Positions 44,076 through 54,438 of a stretch of 64,000 nt of DNA are shown here, piece after piece (the stretch's first letter is position 1; every line of letters starts with the position of its first letter). Made by a program: the position numbers and the translations under genes. The DNA lies in contig JAIOOU010000017.1 of assembly GCA_021414245.1 (NCBI GenBank), positions 471,829 through 535,828 on the forward strand, in the 5' to 3' direction. The notes beneath the pieces were generated by a model. The model worked only from the letters and a program-made list of their open reading frames with translations. It had not been told where the DNA came from and did not search any database. This DNA is from Chloroflexota bacterium (GTDB lineage: Bacteria > Chloroflexota > Anaerolineae > Anaerolineales > Villigracilaceae).

Positions 44076-44675
44076 TCAGCCATATGAGCGCGTCAGCATT
44101 TCCTCAAGGTTCTTCTTAATCTGCCCCCACTCCGAATCCAAAATACTGTAATAGACCGAATCGCGATACCGGCCATCGGGCAGGATCATATGATTTCGGA
44201 GGACACCCTCCCGTTTGGCACCGATGCGTTCCATGGCCCTTTGCGAGCGTTCGTTGCGGAGATCTGATTTCAATTGTACGCGGATCGCCCCGAGCGTTTC
44301 GAAAGCATGCCTGAGCAATAAATACTTGCATTCCGTATTGACTGCTGTCCGTTGAAATTCCGGGCCATACCAGGTTCCGCCGATCTCAAGTCCGCGGTCT
44401 TTGGGCGTAATGTTCAAGTATCGGGTTGCACCGGCGATCCGTCCGGAGGCCAGGTGAACCACAGTAAAAGGCAGATCCGTCCCCTTTTCTCCACGCGAAA
44501 CGATATCCATTACCCAGCTCCGCATATCCTCTTCCGAATCCATCCGGCCATAAAGCATGAAATCCCAGAAATTCTGACCCACACCGATCTTCGCGAGACC
44601 GGGAATATGTGCCTTGGTCATTGGTTCAAGACGAACAAATTTACCTGTGAGGATCAAAGGTAATACATCCATCAT
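44076..44675 (-). CDS. GNAT N-acetyltransferase (RimJ/RimL-like)
   Basis: A 199-residue acetyltransferase of the RimJ/RimL group. LTGKFVRLEPMTKAHIPGLAK is the typical opening strand, GGTWYGPEFQRTAVNTECKY contains the acetyl-CoA-binding region, and RNERSQRAMERIGAKREGVLR is the family's C-terminal signature. The start is ATG 44675, whose ATGA overlaps the murE stop by four bases; ATG 44672 and 44684 are alternatives. It acetylates either a protein N-terminus or a small amine; which one is unknown. Confidence 0.85.
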   Translation of the reverse strand: MMDVLPLILTGKFVRLEPMTKAHIPGLAKIGVGQNFWDFMLYGRMDSEEDMRSWVMDIVSRGEKGTDLPFTVVHLASGRIAGATRYLNITPKDRGLEIGGTWYGPEFQRTAVNTECKYLLLRHAFETLGAIRVQLKSDLRNERSQRAMERIGAKREGVLRNHMILPDGRYRDSVYYSILDSEWGQIKKNLEEMLTRSYG

Positions 44676-46243
44676 CTCAACCATTCCTCTTCCCGTTTAT
44701 CCCGCGAAGGCAGATAAGGAATTTCCCCTCCTTCCCTACCCAAATATTCAGCCAATGCGGCGCGCATGGCTGTGCGATCATCCCAAGGATATTCAACCTT
44801 CCCAAAACACATCGATTGCTCGTGGCCTTTTCCGCACGTTAGAACGACATCCCCCTCCCGAGCAAGGCGAAGGGCGAATTTAATGGCTTCACCCCGGTCC
44901 GGTACACGCCAGAATGTCTCTCCTTCCCGTCCGCCCATGGAACTGGCACCTGCTGCCATTTCTTCAAGAATTCCATTCAAAGATTCCGTACGTGGATCCT
45001 CAGCAGTCAAAATCGACAGATCTGCCAATTGAACAGAGATTTCGGCCATCATGCGACGCTTCTCCTTGTCACGCAGGCCTGCGGACCCAAATACGGAAAT
45101 AACTCTGCCTTTGGTCATCTTTCTACCAGCTTCAAGAGCCACTTTTAAAGCGTTGGGGGTATGCGCAAAATCGACGATCGCAGTAAAATTTTGACCGAGA
45201 TCAATCTTTTCCATGCGCCCTGGAATGCCATCCAGACTGGCAATGCCTTTCGCAGCCACCTTTGGGTCAATACCAAGGCCATACACCGCAGCAGTAAGTG
45301 CCGCCAGGCAATTGGAGACATTGTAGGCACCGACCAAATCGCTACGGATGTCTACACGAAAATTCCTGGAGGCGGCCACAAACCGAATTCCAGAGATACT
45401 GTATTTGACCTCCTCCGCCAATACATCCGCGGGGCTTTCCAAACCATAACTCAATTTGCTCGTTCGGATAAATTCATTCAAAAATTCAAATGAACGATCA
45501 TCGCGATTGATGACACCCAACCGCGGATTGCCCTGAGGTTTTCCCTTCGTCTTTTCCAGGCTGCTGAAAAGGCGGGCCTTGGCTGCGCGGTAGTTTTCGT
45601 AGGATCCATGTTCGTCAAAATGTTCGTGTGTGATGTTTGTGACCACACCAATGTCAAACTCGCAGGCATCCACACGATGTTGAGCCCAGCCATGTGATGT
45701 GGTTTCCAAAACTACGTGCGTCAAGCCTGAGGCCACCATTCTGGCGAGATAATGCTGCACATCATGGGCATCCGGCGTCGTAACATGAAATCCGGTATCT
45801 AGAATCTCATCGCCAATGACCGCACTGACCGTGGAGATCATACCGGCGCGAATGCCGGATGCGATGAGAATTCTATAGATCAAATTGCTTGTGGTGGTCT
45901 TGCCATCAGTGCCTGTTACGCCAATCACGGTCAGCTTGCGGGCCGGCCAGTTGTAAAAGGCAGCAGACAGCCAGGTCAGGGATTGACGCGCATTCTCAAG
46001 TCGAATATATGGAACGCCAAGTCCGGCCACGGGCCGGTCCCCCGCAACAGCAACAGCACCACTTTCAATGGCCTTTTGAATAAAATCGTGCCCATCGGCA
46101 TTGGCACCTCTCATGGCGACAAATAGAAAACCGGGCTTCACGGCACGACTGTCAATGGCAATGCCTGTGATGGGCAGGTCCGGAAAGTCAGCAGGTGAAA
46201 AGAAAAAGGGGAAATCGGAAAAAATATTTTGCAGGGTAGGCAT
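44672..46243 (-). CDS. murE: UDP-N-acetylmuramoyl-tripeptide synthetase (MurE family)
   Basis: ATP-dependent ligase adding the third amino acid to UDP-MurNAc-L-Ala-D-Glu. The 523-residue protein has the P-loop GVTGTDGKTTTSNL, the region NITHEHFDEHGSYENYRAAK containing the ATP and Mg ligands, and GKGHE near the C-terminus. The residue-selecting motif, DNPR in meso-diaminopimelate enzymes, reads EDPRTE here, so the incorporated diamino acid (diaminopimelate, lysine or ornithine) cannot be assigned. The start at 46243 has GCGGAA upstream and gives MPTLQNIFSDF; the earlier in-frame start lacks support. No other mur genes are near. Confidence 0.9.
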   Translation of the reverse strand: MPTLQNIFSDFPFFFSPADFPDLPITGIAIDSRAVKPGFLFVAMRGANADGHDFIQKAIESGAVAVAGDRPVAGLGVPYIRLENARQSLTWLSAAFYNWPARKLTVIGVTGTDGKTTTSNLIYRILIASGIRAGMISTVSAVIGDEILDTGFHVTTPDAHDVQHYLARMVASGLTHVVLETTSHGWAQHRVDACEFDIGVVTNITHEHFDEHGSYENYRAAKARLFSSLEKTKGKPQGNPRLGVINRDDRSFEFLNEFIRTSKLSYGLESPADVLAEEVKYSISGIRFVAASRNFRVDIRSDLVGAYNVSNCLAALTAAVYGLGIDPKVAAKGIASLDGIPGRMEKIDLGQNFTAIVDFAHTPNALKVALEAGRKMTKGRVISVFGSAGLRDKEKRRMMAEISVQLADLSILTAEDPRTESLNGILEEMAAGASSMGGREGETFWRVPDRGEAIKFALRLAREGDVVLTCGKGHEQSMCFGKVEYPWDDRTAMRAALAEYLGREGGEIPYLPSRDKREEEWLR

Positions 46244-46327
46244 GTTTATAATTCCGCAAATAAAAGAAGTTTTAGCGATTGTATCGCCAAAACTTCCAGC
46301 TGCCAAATTGCAGGGTTTCAGGAGCGA

Positions 46328-46978
46328 TCAGGATGCGACAAGTTTTATATTAAATTTTTGTGAAGAGGTGGCCTGTCGCAGGCTCTGCCAAAATATGGCA
46401 TACATCTCAACACCACGTGAAGTGGTAATATCACCAAGATCAATCACGGATCTCCAGCCAAACCAATCATGGAGATATTTATTAACCGTAGCCTTGGCTT
46501 CCGCACTGTTGCCGCTCAAAAAGACGGTCGTTTTTTCAGTTAGTTTGTCCGGGGCCACCATCACATTACAATTCATGGTATTCAGGGATTTGACCACATG
46601 GGTTCCCGGAAACGCATGCTGAATCTGCTCCCCCAGTGAATCTGTATTGCAAACCGTAAGAGTCCATATCTCCTGGCTGTAATCCAGGGGATTCGATGTG
46701 TCAATCAGGATTTTCCCCTTCATGTTCTCCGCACCGGCCTGATCCAGGGCATTTAAGGATGCCGAACCCAGTGTACAATTAAAAATAACTTCGCCAAAAG
46801 TTGCTGCATTCGAAAAAGTGCCGAACAGGGCATGCTGGTTTTGTTCCTCCTTTGCCCACATGACTGCGTTTGGATTATCAGCATCACGTGAACCCAACAT
46901 AACCTCATGTCCCAACTGCACCAGCTTGGAGCCGATGGTTTGCCCGACAACCCCAGTACCTAATACAGCAATTTTCAT
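46328..46978 (-). CDS. NADP oxidoreductase, F420-dependent-reductase family
   Basis: A 216-residue Rossmann-fold protein: MKIAVLGTGVVGQTIGSKL binds the dinucleotide and GSRD at the end of strand 2 suggests NADP preference. FPGTHVVKSLNTMNC is typical of NADPH:F420 reductase-like proteins, many of which do not use F420. The start at 46978 has GGAGGAA upstream. It lies just downstream of the V-ATPase operon on the same strand, with a possible -10 box (TATAAT at 47033-47028) in the gap. Confidence 0.8.
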   Translation of the reverse strand: MKIAVLGTGVVGQTIGSKLVQLGHEVMLGSRDADNPNAVMWAKEEQNQHALFGTFSNAATFGEVIFNCTLGSASLNALDQAGAENMKGKILIDTSNPLDYSQEIWTLTVCNTDSLGEQIQHAFPGTHVVKSLNTMNCNVMVAPDKLTEKTTVFLSGNSAEAKATVNKYLHDWFGWRSVIDLGDITTSRGVEMYAIFWQSLRQATSSQKFNIKLVAS

Positions 46979-47027
46979 AGCATTTCCTCCATGGCGCAAA
47001 ATGTGATGAAACTCACGAACTGTGTCT

Positions 47028-47033
47028 ATTATA
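47028..47033 (-). promoter_or_regulatory. -10 box before the NADP oxidoreductase gene
   Basis: TATAAT on the minus strand lies 49 bases upstream of the ATG at 46978, directly after the V-ATPase subunit D stop. No -35 consensus is seen. Confidence 0.35.
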
Positions 47034-47044
47034 ACAACAACTGG

Positions 47045-47689
47045 CTACCTCGAGGCCGTATCGGCGGCCTGTTTGGTCATCTTGGTCTTCAACCATTTCA
47101 AGCGGAAGGTCTCTTCGCGTTCGCGTTCTTCCAACGAACTGACAATGAACTCTATCTGATGTCTGTACTGCGGAATAAAAATATGCTGGAGCGCGTTTAC
47201 ACGACGCTGGGTCTTGCGCAATTCATTGGCCAGACGCCAAACTGCCGCGGTCAACATGGAAAGTTGCGGAATGCGCAACAACACCTCCCGAAAGGCATCA
47301 CTGGCTTCATCAAGCGCTGCAGATGTATCACCGGGGCTGTAGGGAAGTTTTGGCGGTTCCCCGCGGGCTTCGATTTGTGGAAGGGCCACGCCCATCACGC
47401 CACGCAGGCGCAGATGTACATCGACTGTTTTGTCCACTGCAAGTGAGGCCCATTCCACATGGTCCGAGCCCATTACAAGGCGCGCTTTTTCCATCGCATC
47501 GTAGGCAGTCTTCAACAATGCCCACACTTCCTTTTGGAGAGTATCCGCTTCCTTTGCAACACGGACCAGTTCACCAGTCAGGGCTTCGCGTTTGCGGTCA
47601 AGGATTTCATAGCCTTCCTTTGCAAAACGCAATTCCTTTTTAAGGCGAATCAGGTTCGTACGGGTGGGAGCAATGCTAATTTGCGGCAT
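47045..47689 (-). CDS. atpD: V/A-type ATPase subunit D (central stalk)
   Basis: A 214-residue rotor-axle protein, two long helices in a coiled coil. It begins [21 protein letters not shown], the family hallmark, and ends with a basic helix ([20 protein letters not shown]). The start at 47689 overlaps the subunit B stop by 14 bases with AAAGGCGACG upstream; a longer in-frame start has no support. It is the last gene of the operon. The symbol follows A/V-ATPase nomenclature, not F-type. Confidence 0.92.
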   Translation of the reverse strand: MPQISIAPTRTNLIRLKKELRFAKEGYEILDRKREALTGELVRVAKEADTLQKEVWALLKTAYDAMEKARLVMGSDHVEWASLAVDKTVDVHLRLRGVMGVALPQIEARGEPPKLPYSPGDTSAALDEASDAFREVLLRIPQLSMLTAAVWRLANELRKTQRRVNALQHIFIPQYRHQIEFIVSSLEEREREETFRLKWLKTKMTKQAADTASR

Positions 47690-49103
47690 CGTCGCCTTTA
47701 TAATATTGCGCGATCTCGTCAAGCGTAACGCGCGTGAGTTCCTTCCGTGGCAGCATGGAAAGGAGTTTCCAGCCTATTTCAAGCGTACGTTCAATGGTGC
47801 GATTTTCCGTAAAACTCTGGTTGACAAATTCCCGCTCGAACGCACGTCCGAACTTCAGATACTTCTGATCCACATCGCTGAGTTCTTCCTCACCAATCAC
47901 GGATGCCAGGGCACGCACATCCTGGGTTTTGGCATAAGCTGCATACAACTGTGCCCCCCAACGCGGATGATCTTCGCGCGTGCGGTTCTTGCCGATGCCA
48001 TCTTTCATGAGACGCGACAGGCTTGGAAGTACAGCCACAGGCGGATACACGCCCGCGAAGTTCAGTTCGCGCCCAAGCACAATCTGGCCTTCGGTAATAT
48101 AACCGGTCAGGTCGGGCATCGGGTGTGTAATGTCATCATTTGGCATTGTTAGAATTGGGATTTGGGTAATCGAGCCTTTGCTTGTGCGGATACGACCGGT
48201 GCGCTCATACATGGAAGCGAGATCGCTATACAGATAACCGGGATAACCCTTCCGGCTGGGCACCTCACCGCGCACGTTGGAGATCTGGCGCAGGGCCTCA
48301 CCGTAATTGGTCATATCGGTGAGAACCACCAGGACGTGCATATCCCGTTCGTACGCAAGATACTCCGCGAGGGTCAATGCCGCACGCGGAGTGACAATGC
48401 GTTCAACCGGAGGATCATCCGCCAAATTGAGAAACATTGCCACCCGTGTCAACGCACCACTTTCGGTGAAGGAACGGCGGAAGTAATCGGCCACATCGTT
48501 TTTGACGCCCATTGCGGCAAACACAATGGCGAACTCTTCACCTTCGGTTTGCGGAGCACCCGCCACCTTGCCCAACGTGGCCTGACGCACAATTTGCGCG
48601 GCGAGTTGGTCATGCGGCATGCCTGCACCGGAGAACAACGGAAGCTTCTGTCCGCGCAAAAGCGTGTTCACGCCATCAATTGTTGAAATACCGGTCTGAA
48701 TATAATCACGCGGATAAATACGTGCAGTCGGGTTGATGGGCTGACCATTGACGTCAGCATAATGATCCGTGAGCGGCTCAGGGCCGCCATCAATTGGGTT
48801 GCCCAAACCATCGAAAATGCGTCCAAGCATTTCTTCCGCAACCGGAATATGCAAGGTACTGCCCAAAAAGCGGACACGGGTCCCGTCAATCGACAAACCC
48901 GTGGAACCGGCGAACACCTGCACCACTGCAAAACCTTCCCCCACTTCCAGCACACGCCCACGGCGAAGTTGACCCCTTGAATCCTGGATTTCCACCACCT
49001 CGTCATAACTGACGTTCGCTGCACCCTCCACAACCAGGATCGGGCCTTCGATGCGCGCCACACCGACAACTTCCTGACCGCCTTGTACTGTTACTTCGCT
49101 CAT
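47676..49103 (-). CDS. atpB: V/A-type ATPase subunit B (non-catalytic)
   Basis: A 475-residue regulatory subunit of the V1 head. It has the rotor-ATPase fold but no Walker A; the corresponding stretch is [48 protein letters not shown] (residue about 310 on) is typical of V-type B subunits. The ATGA overlap with subunit A (four bases) indicates translational coupling. GGAG lies about nine bases before the ATG. V-type nomenclature is used. Confidence 0.95.
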   Translation of the reverse strand: MSEVTVQGGQEVVGVARIEGPILVVEGAANVSYDEVVEIQDSRGQLRRGRVLEVGEGFAVVQVFAGSTGLSIDGTRVRFLGSTLHIPVAEEMLGRIFDGLGNPIDGGPEPLTDHYADVNGQPINPTARIYPRDYIQTGISTIDGVNTLLRGQKLPLFSGAGMPHDQLAAQIVRQATLGKVAGAPQTEGEEFAIVFAAMGVKNDVADYFRRSFTESGALTRVAMFLNLADDPPVERIVTPRAALTLAEYLAYERDMHVLVVLTDMTNYGEALRQISNVRGEVPSRKGYPGYLYSDLASMYERTGRIRTSKGSITQIPILTMPNDDITHPMPDLTGYITEGQIVLGRELNFAGVYPPVAVLPSLSRLMKDGIGKNRTREDHPRWGAQLYAAYAKTQDVRALASVIGEEELSDVDQKYLKFGRAFEREFVNQSFTENRTIERTLEIGWKLLSMLPRKELTRVTLDEIAQYYKGDDAAN

Positions 49104-50869
49104 GATCTGTACTCCGCATCCAGTTGACCCATTTGATCGTCAATCTGCTTTTGAATGTCGTCAAATTTGTGCAACTCCTCGTTTGTGACCGTTGATTTTG
49201 CACGAATGATGGTATCTACCACCGGCAGGTCATGAATTAAATTGATTGGCGCACCGCGTTTGACAATTGCCATGCCCCGTTCATGGAAGTAAAGCACAAG
49301 CTCCAACATGCGGATCTGCTTTTCCACCGATGAATAGGCATCTACAGTCTCGGTCGCATTTTGTTGAAGCAGGCCTTCGCGGATGAGGCGGGTGGTTTCG
49401 AGGACCATGCGCTCAGTGTAAGGAAGCGCATCCGGTCCAACCAGTTTCACAATTTGAGACAGGCGGCTTTCTTCACTCAATAACTCCATGGCTCGATTGC
49501 GCATTGTGAGCCAGTCCTTGCCGGTCTTCTCGAGCCACCACCCAGCTACATCTTCAAGATATTCACTGTAGCTATCCAGCCAGTTAATTGCGGGAAAGTG
49601 ACGGGCGGAGGCAAGCGACTTATCCAACGCCCAGAAACAGCGGATGAAACGCTTGGTGTGCTGCGTAACCGGCTCCGAAAAATCGCCGCCGGGAGGGGAA
49701 ACCGCCCCAACGATGGAGACCGATCCCTGTGTGCCGTTCAAGTTATTCACATAACCCGCACGTTCGTAAAATTCCGCCAGGCGACCGGCAAGATATGCCG
49801 GGTAACCTTCCTCTGCAGGCATTTCCTCCAGGCGGCCGGAAACCTCACGCAATGCTTCCGCCCAACGGGAGGTTGAGTCCGCCATCAGCGCAACGTGATA
49901 ACCCATGTCACGGTAGTACTCCGCGATGGTGATGCCGGTGTAGATACTGGCTTCACGTGCTGCCACGGGCATGTTGGACGTATTCGCTATCAGCACCGTG
50001 CGTTCCATTAGTGGCCGGCCGGTTCGCGGGTCGATTAGATGCGGGAATTCCTGCAAAACTTCCGTCATTTCGTTGCCGCGTTCGCCGCATCCGATATAAA
50101 CGATGATTTCCGCATCGGCCCATTTCGCGATGCTATGCTGGGTGACAGTCTTGCCTGAACCGAATGGACCCGGGATACCTGCCGCACCGCCTTTGGCAAC
50201 GGGGAAAAACGTGTCGAGAATTCTTTGACCTGTAATTAATGGAATATTCGCCCCTCGACGGTTTATAAAAGGCCGCGCGCGCCGAACGGGCCAGCGCTGA
50301 AGCATGGTAACGGTCTTTTCATCCTTGCCCATCTTCAATTTGGCGATCGGATCGGCAACCGTATAGTCACCTGCGGGAGCGACCCATGTAATCGTGCCGG
50401 AGTCGTCAGGATTCAACATGACGCGATGTTCAAAGGTGTCGGTTTCCATGGCAACACCGAGAATGGCGCCGCCTTTCACTTCATCGCCGACTTTTACTTT
50501 TGGAGTGTATTTCCATCTCTTCTCACGGCTGATCGAATCAAATCGCGCACCGCGATGAATAAAAGAACCCATCGCCTGTTCAATTAATGGAAGGGGGCGC
50601 TGCACACCGTCATAAATACTTTGGATTAAACCCGGCCCCAACTCCACCGAAAGGGGCAATCCTGTGCCGTAGATCGGCGCCCCGGTTTGCATGCCGGAGG
50701 TTTCTTCATACACCTGAACGGTCATCTGGTCCCCTTTGAGACCGATCACCTCACCGACCAGACGGTCAGCACCTACTTCAACGAGCTCAAGCATGCCTAC
50801 AAGACGGGATCCACGGGCACGCACAACGGGGCCGCTGATCCAGGTTATCGTTCCAACTTGATCACTCAT
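49100..50869 (-). CDS. atpA: V/A-type ATPase subunit A (catalytic)
   Basis: A 589-residue catalytic subunit of the V1 head. Walker A is GPFGSGKTV at 234-242, followed by [19 protein letters not shown]. The non-homologous insertion typical of V/A-type A subunits (residues about 110-190, with [25 protein letters not shown]) is present, so this is not F1 beta. It overlaps subunits E and B by four bases each. V-type nomenclature is used. Confidence 0.96.
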   Translation of the reverse strand: MSDQVGTITWISGPVVRARGSRLVGMLELVEVGADRLVGEVIGLKGDQMTVQVYEETSGMQTGAPIYGTGLPLSVELGPGLIQSIYDGVQRPLPLIEQAMGSFIHRGARFDSISREKRWKYTPKVKVGDEVKGGAILGVAMETDTFEHRVMLNPDDSGTITWVAPAGDYTVADPIAKLKMGKDEKTVTMLQRWPVRRARPFINRRGANIPLITGQRILDTFFPVAKGGAAGIPGPFGSGKTVTQHSIAKWADAEIIVYIGCGERGNEMTEVLQEFPHLIDPRTGRPLMERTVLIANTSNMPVAAREASIYTGITIAEYYRDMGYHVALMADSTSRWAEALREVSGRLEEMPAEEGYPAYLAGRLAEFYERAGYVNNLNGTQGSVSIVGAVSPPGGDFSEPVTQHTKRFIRCFWALDKSLASARHFPAINWLDSYSEYLEDVAGWWLEKTGKDWLTMRNRAMELLSEESRLSQIVKLVGPDALPYTERMVLETTRLIREGLLQQNATETVDAYSSVEKQIRMLELVLYFHERGMAIVKRGAPINLIHDLPVVDTIIRAKSTVTNEELHKFDDIQKQIDDQMGQLDAEYRS

Positions 50870-51477
50870 ACCTTTTCTCCCATCAGCGCTTTATAAACCG
50901 AGGAGCGCAGGGAACCCTGCAGCCGGTGCAGGCGGGTTTCGAGTGTATTGTCATAATACAGCTTCCCACCTGACGCGTTCACCACCAGGCCAGTGCCTTC
51001 CTCAAGCTTTTTGCCGAATGTAAATTTACCATTCAGCTCCCTGGAAAGATCGTCCAGTTTTAACACTTTTTGCGTGGATTCATCCGCCGACACCTCGGCA
51101 TCATTCACTTTCAATTGGGTCAGCGCCTCGCGCGCCAGCATGATTGCAATTTCACTGTAATCCGGGCGTTTCTTTACTGAACCCAATCGTTTACCGACTT
51201 CCTCAAATACATCATTCAAAATCTTTTCGCGCTGTTCCAATTGTGCAGAACGCGCCTTTAGTTGCGATGTCGCAGATGACTGACTTCGAAGGCGATCCGC
51301 ATCCTCTTTTGCGCGGGCAAGGATGGCCTTTCGCTCAGACTCAGCCTGTTCCTGCGCGCGTTTTCGAATGGCTTCGGCCATTTCTTTTGCCTCGGTGTGC
51401 AACTGCTCGGCTTCCTCCCGTGCTTCCACCATAATGGCGCGCGCGAGCAATTCAATGTCTTCTTCTTCAGATTTCAT
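50866..51477 (-). CDS. atpE: V/A-type ATPase subunit E (peripheral stalk)
   Basis: A 203-residue stalk subunit: an N-terminal coiled coil rich in Ala, Glu and Arg (ARAIMVEAREEAEQLHTEAK) and a globular C-terminal domain that touches the head. The start at 51477 (MKSEEEDIELLARAI) is preferred; longer frames overlap the gap to subunit F. The stop overlaps the subunit A ATG by four bases. V-type nomenclature is used. Confidence 0.88.
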   Translation of the reverse strand: MKSEEEDIELLARAIMVEAREEAEQLHTEAKEMAEAIRKRAQEQAESERKAILARAKEDADRLRSQSSATSQLKARSAQLEQREKILNDVFEEVGKRLGSVKKRPDYSEIAIMLAREALTQLKVNDAEVSADESTQKVLKLDDLSRELNGKFTFGKKLEEGTGLVVNASGGKLYYDNTLETRLHRLQGSLRSSVYKALMGEKV

Positions 51478-51526
51478 AGCACTCAATCCAATCTTTTTCC
51501 TCGGTTCAAATATGGACAGGAAAAAT

Positions 51527-51832
51527 CTAGAGCTTGATGCCAATCGCCTTCAAGACGATATCGCCAAGCGAAGCCTGACCCTCCGGCACGCCGCCACGGG
51601 AGGGAATTTCGACCACCAGTGGAACCGTACTCCGCAGATTCAGGTGTTCCATACGGGCTGGAATCAGCTCAGCCACATCCTGCGTGACGAGCACAATTCC
51701 AATGTCCTTATTGGCTTGCGCTTCGTCCAATGCCTGGTTGACTTCGTCCGCCGTGGAGGCAACTTTGCCACCCACGCCCGCAAGGGAAAAGCCAAGCACT
51801 GCATCAGGGTGACCAATGACCAGGATCTTCAT
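51527..51832 (-). CDS. atpF: V/A-type ATPase subunit F (central stalk)
   Basis: A 101-residue Rossmann-like rotor subunit: MKILVIGHPDAVLGFSLAGV, IGIVLVTQDVAELIPARME and VPLVVEIPSRGG are family hallmarks. GAGGAAAAAG lies upstream of the ATG. It lies between K and E in the operon. V-type nomenclature is used. Confidence 0.93.
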   Translation of the reverse strand: MKILVIGHPDAVLGFSLAGVGGKVASTADEVNQALDEAQANKDIGIVLVTQDVAELIPARMEHLNLRSTVPLVVEIPSRGGVPEGQASLGDIVLKAIGIKL

Positions 51833-51858
51833 ATGGTATCTTTTTCCTCGATAAAAGT

Positions 51859-52293
51859 TTACGGGAGGATTAGGAAGGAAATAATCAAGCCGTAAATGGC
51901 GATACCTTCCGAGAGGCCCACAAAAATAAGTGCACGCCCAAAGGACTCGGGTTTTTCAGCCGTGGCGCCGACTGCTGCCGCGCCCGCATTTCCCACCGCA
52001 ATACCTGCACCGATACAGGCCAGCCCTGTGGAAAGAGCAGCCGCCAGAGTGGCGTACTGGTCCACGTTCGCACCTTCCTGAGCCGCACCTGCAGCGAGAA
52101 CAGACGTGGGCGAAGCAAGCCAGACCATTGCCAGTCCAGCCGCAAACAGCCCTACAAGGAAATTAAATCCAGTAAAGCCGTTGACAACACGGGAAACCGC
52201 CTGCGCAGGGCTTGCCTTGCCATTTTGAAGCAAATAGGCCACTGCAGGAATTACCGGGATCAAGCCAACCAATACAGCAAATACTAAAATCAT
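51859..52293 (-). CDS. atpK: V/A-type ATPase proteolipid subunit K (c-ring)
   Basis: A 144-residue ring subunit with four apparent hydrophobic helices. Only the C-terminal hairpin looks canonical: ACIGAGIAVGNAGAAAVGAT, then VGLSEGIAIYGLIISFLIL with the ion-binding Glu 129. The first two helices have no membrane carboxylate; they could be a signal-like leader, as in the Thermus L subunit, or a degenerate hairpin. Residues after the Glu (Gly, Ile) do not show the Ser/Thr pattern of Na+ rings, so H+ coupling is more likely. AAGGAGAT precedes the ATG. Confidence 0.88.
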   Translation of the reverse strand: MILVFAVLVGLIPVIPAVAYLLQNGKASPAQAVSRVVNGFTGFNFLVGLFAAGLAMVWLASPTSVLAAGAAQEGANVDQYATLAAALSTGLACIGAGIAVGNAGAAAVGATAEKPESFGRALIFVGLSEGIAIYGLIISFLILP

Positions 52294-52358
52294 TGTTTAT
52301 CTCCTTTTCGTTAGATGGAATTTTTTATTTGATCTGCACAAAGATTCAATGTTCAGGG

Positions 52359-54365
52359 CTACGACTCCTCCCGCGAGGGACTGAGCTTAAGCGGCTCGAA
52401 TTGCAAGCCACCGCCGTGGAAGAACTTGCCCAGAATTTCATAGTAATGCAAACGCATGGTCTGTATGCCCACGATCAACCCTTCAAAACCAATAATAAAA
52501 AGATTGCCAATGGCAATCGTGATCCAAAACCCAACATCCGGTTTTTCTCCTGCAAGTGAAAAAATTGCGAGACTCAAACCGCCGTGCGCCACCGCAAATG
52601 CACCCACGCGAATAAACGAAAGTGTGTTGCTCAGCATGCTGATGAGCGTTTCCACCAGGTCCATTACCGACTGAACCAGGAACATTGCAAAACCGCCGAT
52701 CCCTTTGCCCTCGATGAGAGTGTGGCCCTCCACCATATTGCGAAAAAAACCACCGAACGTAACAAATACACCAAACACAATCATCAATGTACCAAATGGA
52801 AGCGGGAGTGAATAAAGGGCAAGGGCAATTTTCGGAGCAAGAGCGGTAGAACCAAAAAACCCGCCAAACACCACTGCAAGAAAAGACAGGTAGAACAGGA
52901 AAGCCATGATGCCCGCATGCCCAAAAAGGAGGTGCGCCCAGTCCCTCCCGCGAATGTTATTAAACATGCTTAAGAGGAAGCCAAAAATCAATATCACAAT
53001 ACCGGCATCGATGGCAACGCTTAAAACACTCAGGATATTTTCCATCGGGGCAATCCAGGTAGGTTCAAGGTGGAAATGAAGATACTCCTCTACAAGATGT
53101 CCTTCAAATCCAAAAATACTCCCGTACAAATAACCGAAGAACGCCGCTGATGCGCCGCAGTAAGCGATCAACAGACCGAGGCTTTGCATACCTTTCAGGA
53201 TGATCTTGTTATGCATCAAGACTCCCAAGACGAGCATGACCAGTCCCTGCCCGAGGTCACCGAACATCGCGCCATATAAAAGCGGGAACGTAAACGCCAT
53301 CAAGAGCGTCGGGTCAAGTTCCCCGTAACTGGGATGGCCATACGTGCCCACCAGCATCTGAAATGGCTTGAGCCATTTGTTTTCCGACAATGCCACAGGC
53401 ACATTCGTATGATGTCCCGAGCGGCCGGCTGTCATCGTTTCGATCAAAACCTCGCGCGAGACTTCCTTTATTTTTGAGGTCAGGTCTTCGAGAGCCGCAG
53501 TTGGGACCCAGCCCACCACAACAAAGGTATGACGCAATTGCCCAAAGCGCACAATCGCATCGGCCATAATACGGCTGATGTGAACCTCCCAAAGCAATTT
53601 TTGCAGGTCATTTTTATGGGAAATGCCCAATTGGGCCAGGTCTGCCTCCGAGCCCGAGACCTGCTGTTTTGATAATTCAATTTCCCGGCGCAGCATTGCT
53701 GTGATCTGTTCAGGGGTTCCGCCAAATTCATCAGGCAGGTTCAATGGATTGAGATATGCGCTTTTTGCAGCGCGATCCAAGACATCCGAATTGCTCCTGG
53801 GCCCCAGAATCCAAACGATGGGTTTCTGGGCATCCTCGCGCAATGTAAAAAATACATGGGGAACCCGCAACAGACTGGTTTTCAGCCTGGTGATATTTGC
53901 GGCCGGAATAACCCCCAGGATGGAATGCATAAAAGAGGATTTTCTCAATGCCCCCACTTCCACATTAACATCGGCAATTGGCTCCAACTGCCGAAGCTGA
54001 CTTTCCAGCAACTCAAGCCGCTTTCTTTCACTCAATAAATTGTCGCTGACCCTTTTAACCTCTTCCTCGACCCGATCCACCTTCGGCCGGATAACATCCA
54101 GATCCGCAACCGATTCGACTTCGGCCTTGACCGGATACTCCTCTGCAAGGCCCACATTCTGCATAATGGATTGAAGGCGGCGTTCCAGCAGCGAATATGC
54201 CCCGGCCTTTTCCTGCCACACACTGGGCCCAAGATTTTCCTGCCCCAAATATGCGCTATCGATCTGATGAAACACTCCGTGGCCGCTCAGCACCTTTGCC
54301 ACAGCCACAAGATCCTTGGATGGCACAATCAGTTCAACTTCAGACATTTCCTTTGGAAAGAACAT
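52359..54365 (-). CDS. atpI: V/A-type ATPase subunit I (a subunit, ion channel)
   Basis: A 668-residue stator subunit: N-terminal soluble half with two long coiled-coil helices (SDNLLSERKRLELLESQLRQ) and a C-terminal half with about seven to eight membrane helices. TLLMAFTFPLLYGAMFGDLGQGL and NTLSFIRVGAFAVAHGGLSLAIF, with the essential Arg, are characteristic. GGAGATGCC precedes the ATG. Note the symbol clash with F-type atpI at 58079; here it is the V-type a/I subunit. Confidence 0.94.
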   Translation of the reverse strand: MFFPKEMSEVELIVPSKDLVAVAKVLSGHGVFHQIDSAYLGQENLGPSVWQEKAGAYSLLERRLQSIMQNVGLAEEYPVKAEVESVADLDVIRPKVDRVEEEVKRVSDNLLSERKRLELLESQLRQLEPIADVNVEVGALRKSSFMHSILGVIPAANITRLKTSLLRVPHVFFTLREDAQKPIVWILGPRSNSDVLDRAAKSAYLNPLNLPDEFGGTPEQITAMLRREIELSKQQVSGSEADLAQLGISHKNDLQKLLWEVHISRIMADAIVRFGQLRHTFVVVGWVPTAALEDLTSKIKEVSREVLIETMTAGRSGHHTNVPVALSENKWLKPFQMLVGTYGHPSYGELDPTLLMAFTFPLLYGAMFGDLGQGLVMLVLGVLMHNKIILKGMQSLGLLIAYCGASAAFFGYLYGSIFGFEGHLVEEYLHFHLEPTWIAPMENILSVLSVAIDAGIVILIFGFLLSMFNNIRGRDWAHLLFGHAGIMAFLFYLSFLAVVFGGFFGSTALAPKIALALYSLPLPFGTLMIVFGVFVTFGGFFRNMVEGHTLIEGKGIGGFAMFLVQSVMDLVETLISMLSNTLSFIRVGAFAVAHGGLSLAIFSLAGEKPDVGFWITIAIGNLFIIGFEGLIVGIQTMRLHYYEILGKFFHGGGLQFEPLKLSPSREES

Positions 54366-54438
54366 GGCATCTCCATAAAACTGCTCAAGCCCGTCGTCCT
54401 CATGGCCACAGAAACCACAGGGGACTGGTTGAGTGGGG

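Noticed and set aside
47676..50869. Possible F1 alpha and beta genes completing the F0 operon
   Set aside because: The larger protein has the V/A-type insertion and GPFGSGKTV, and the smaller lacks a P-loop; both belong to the V/A-type operon with its own D, E, F, C, I and K subunits.
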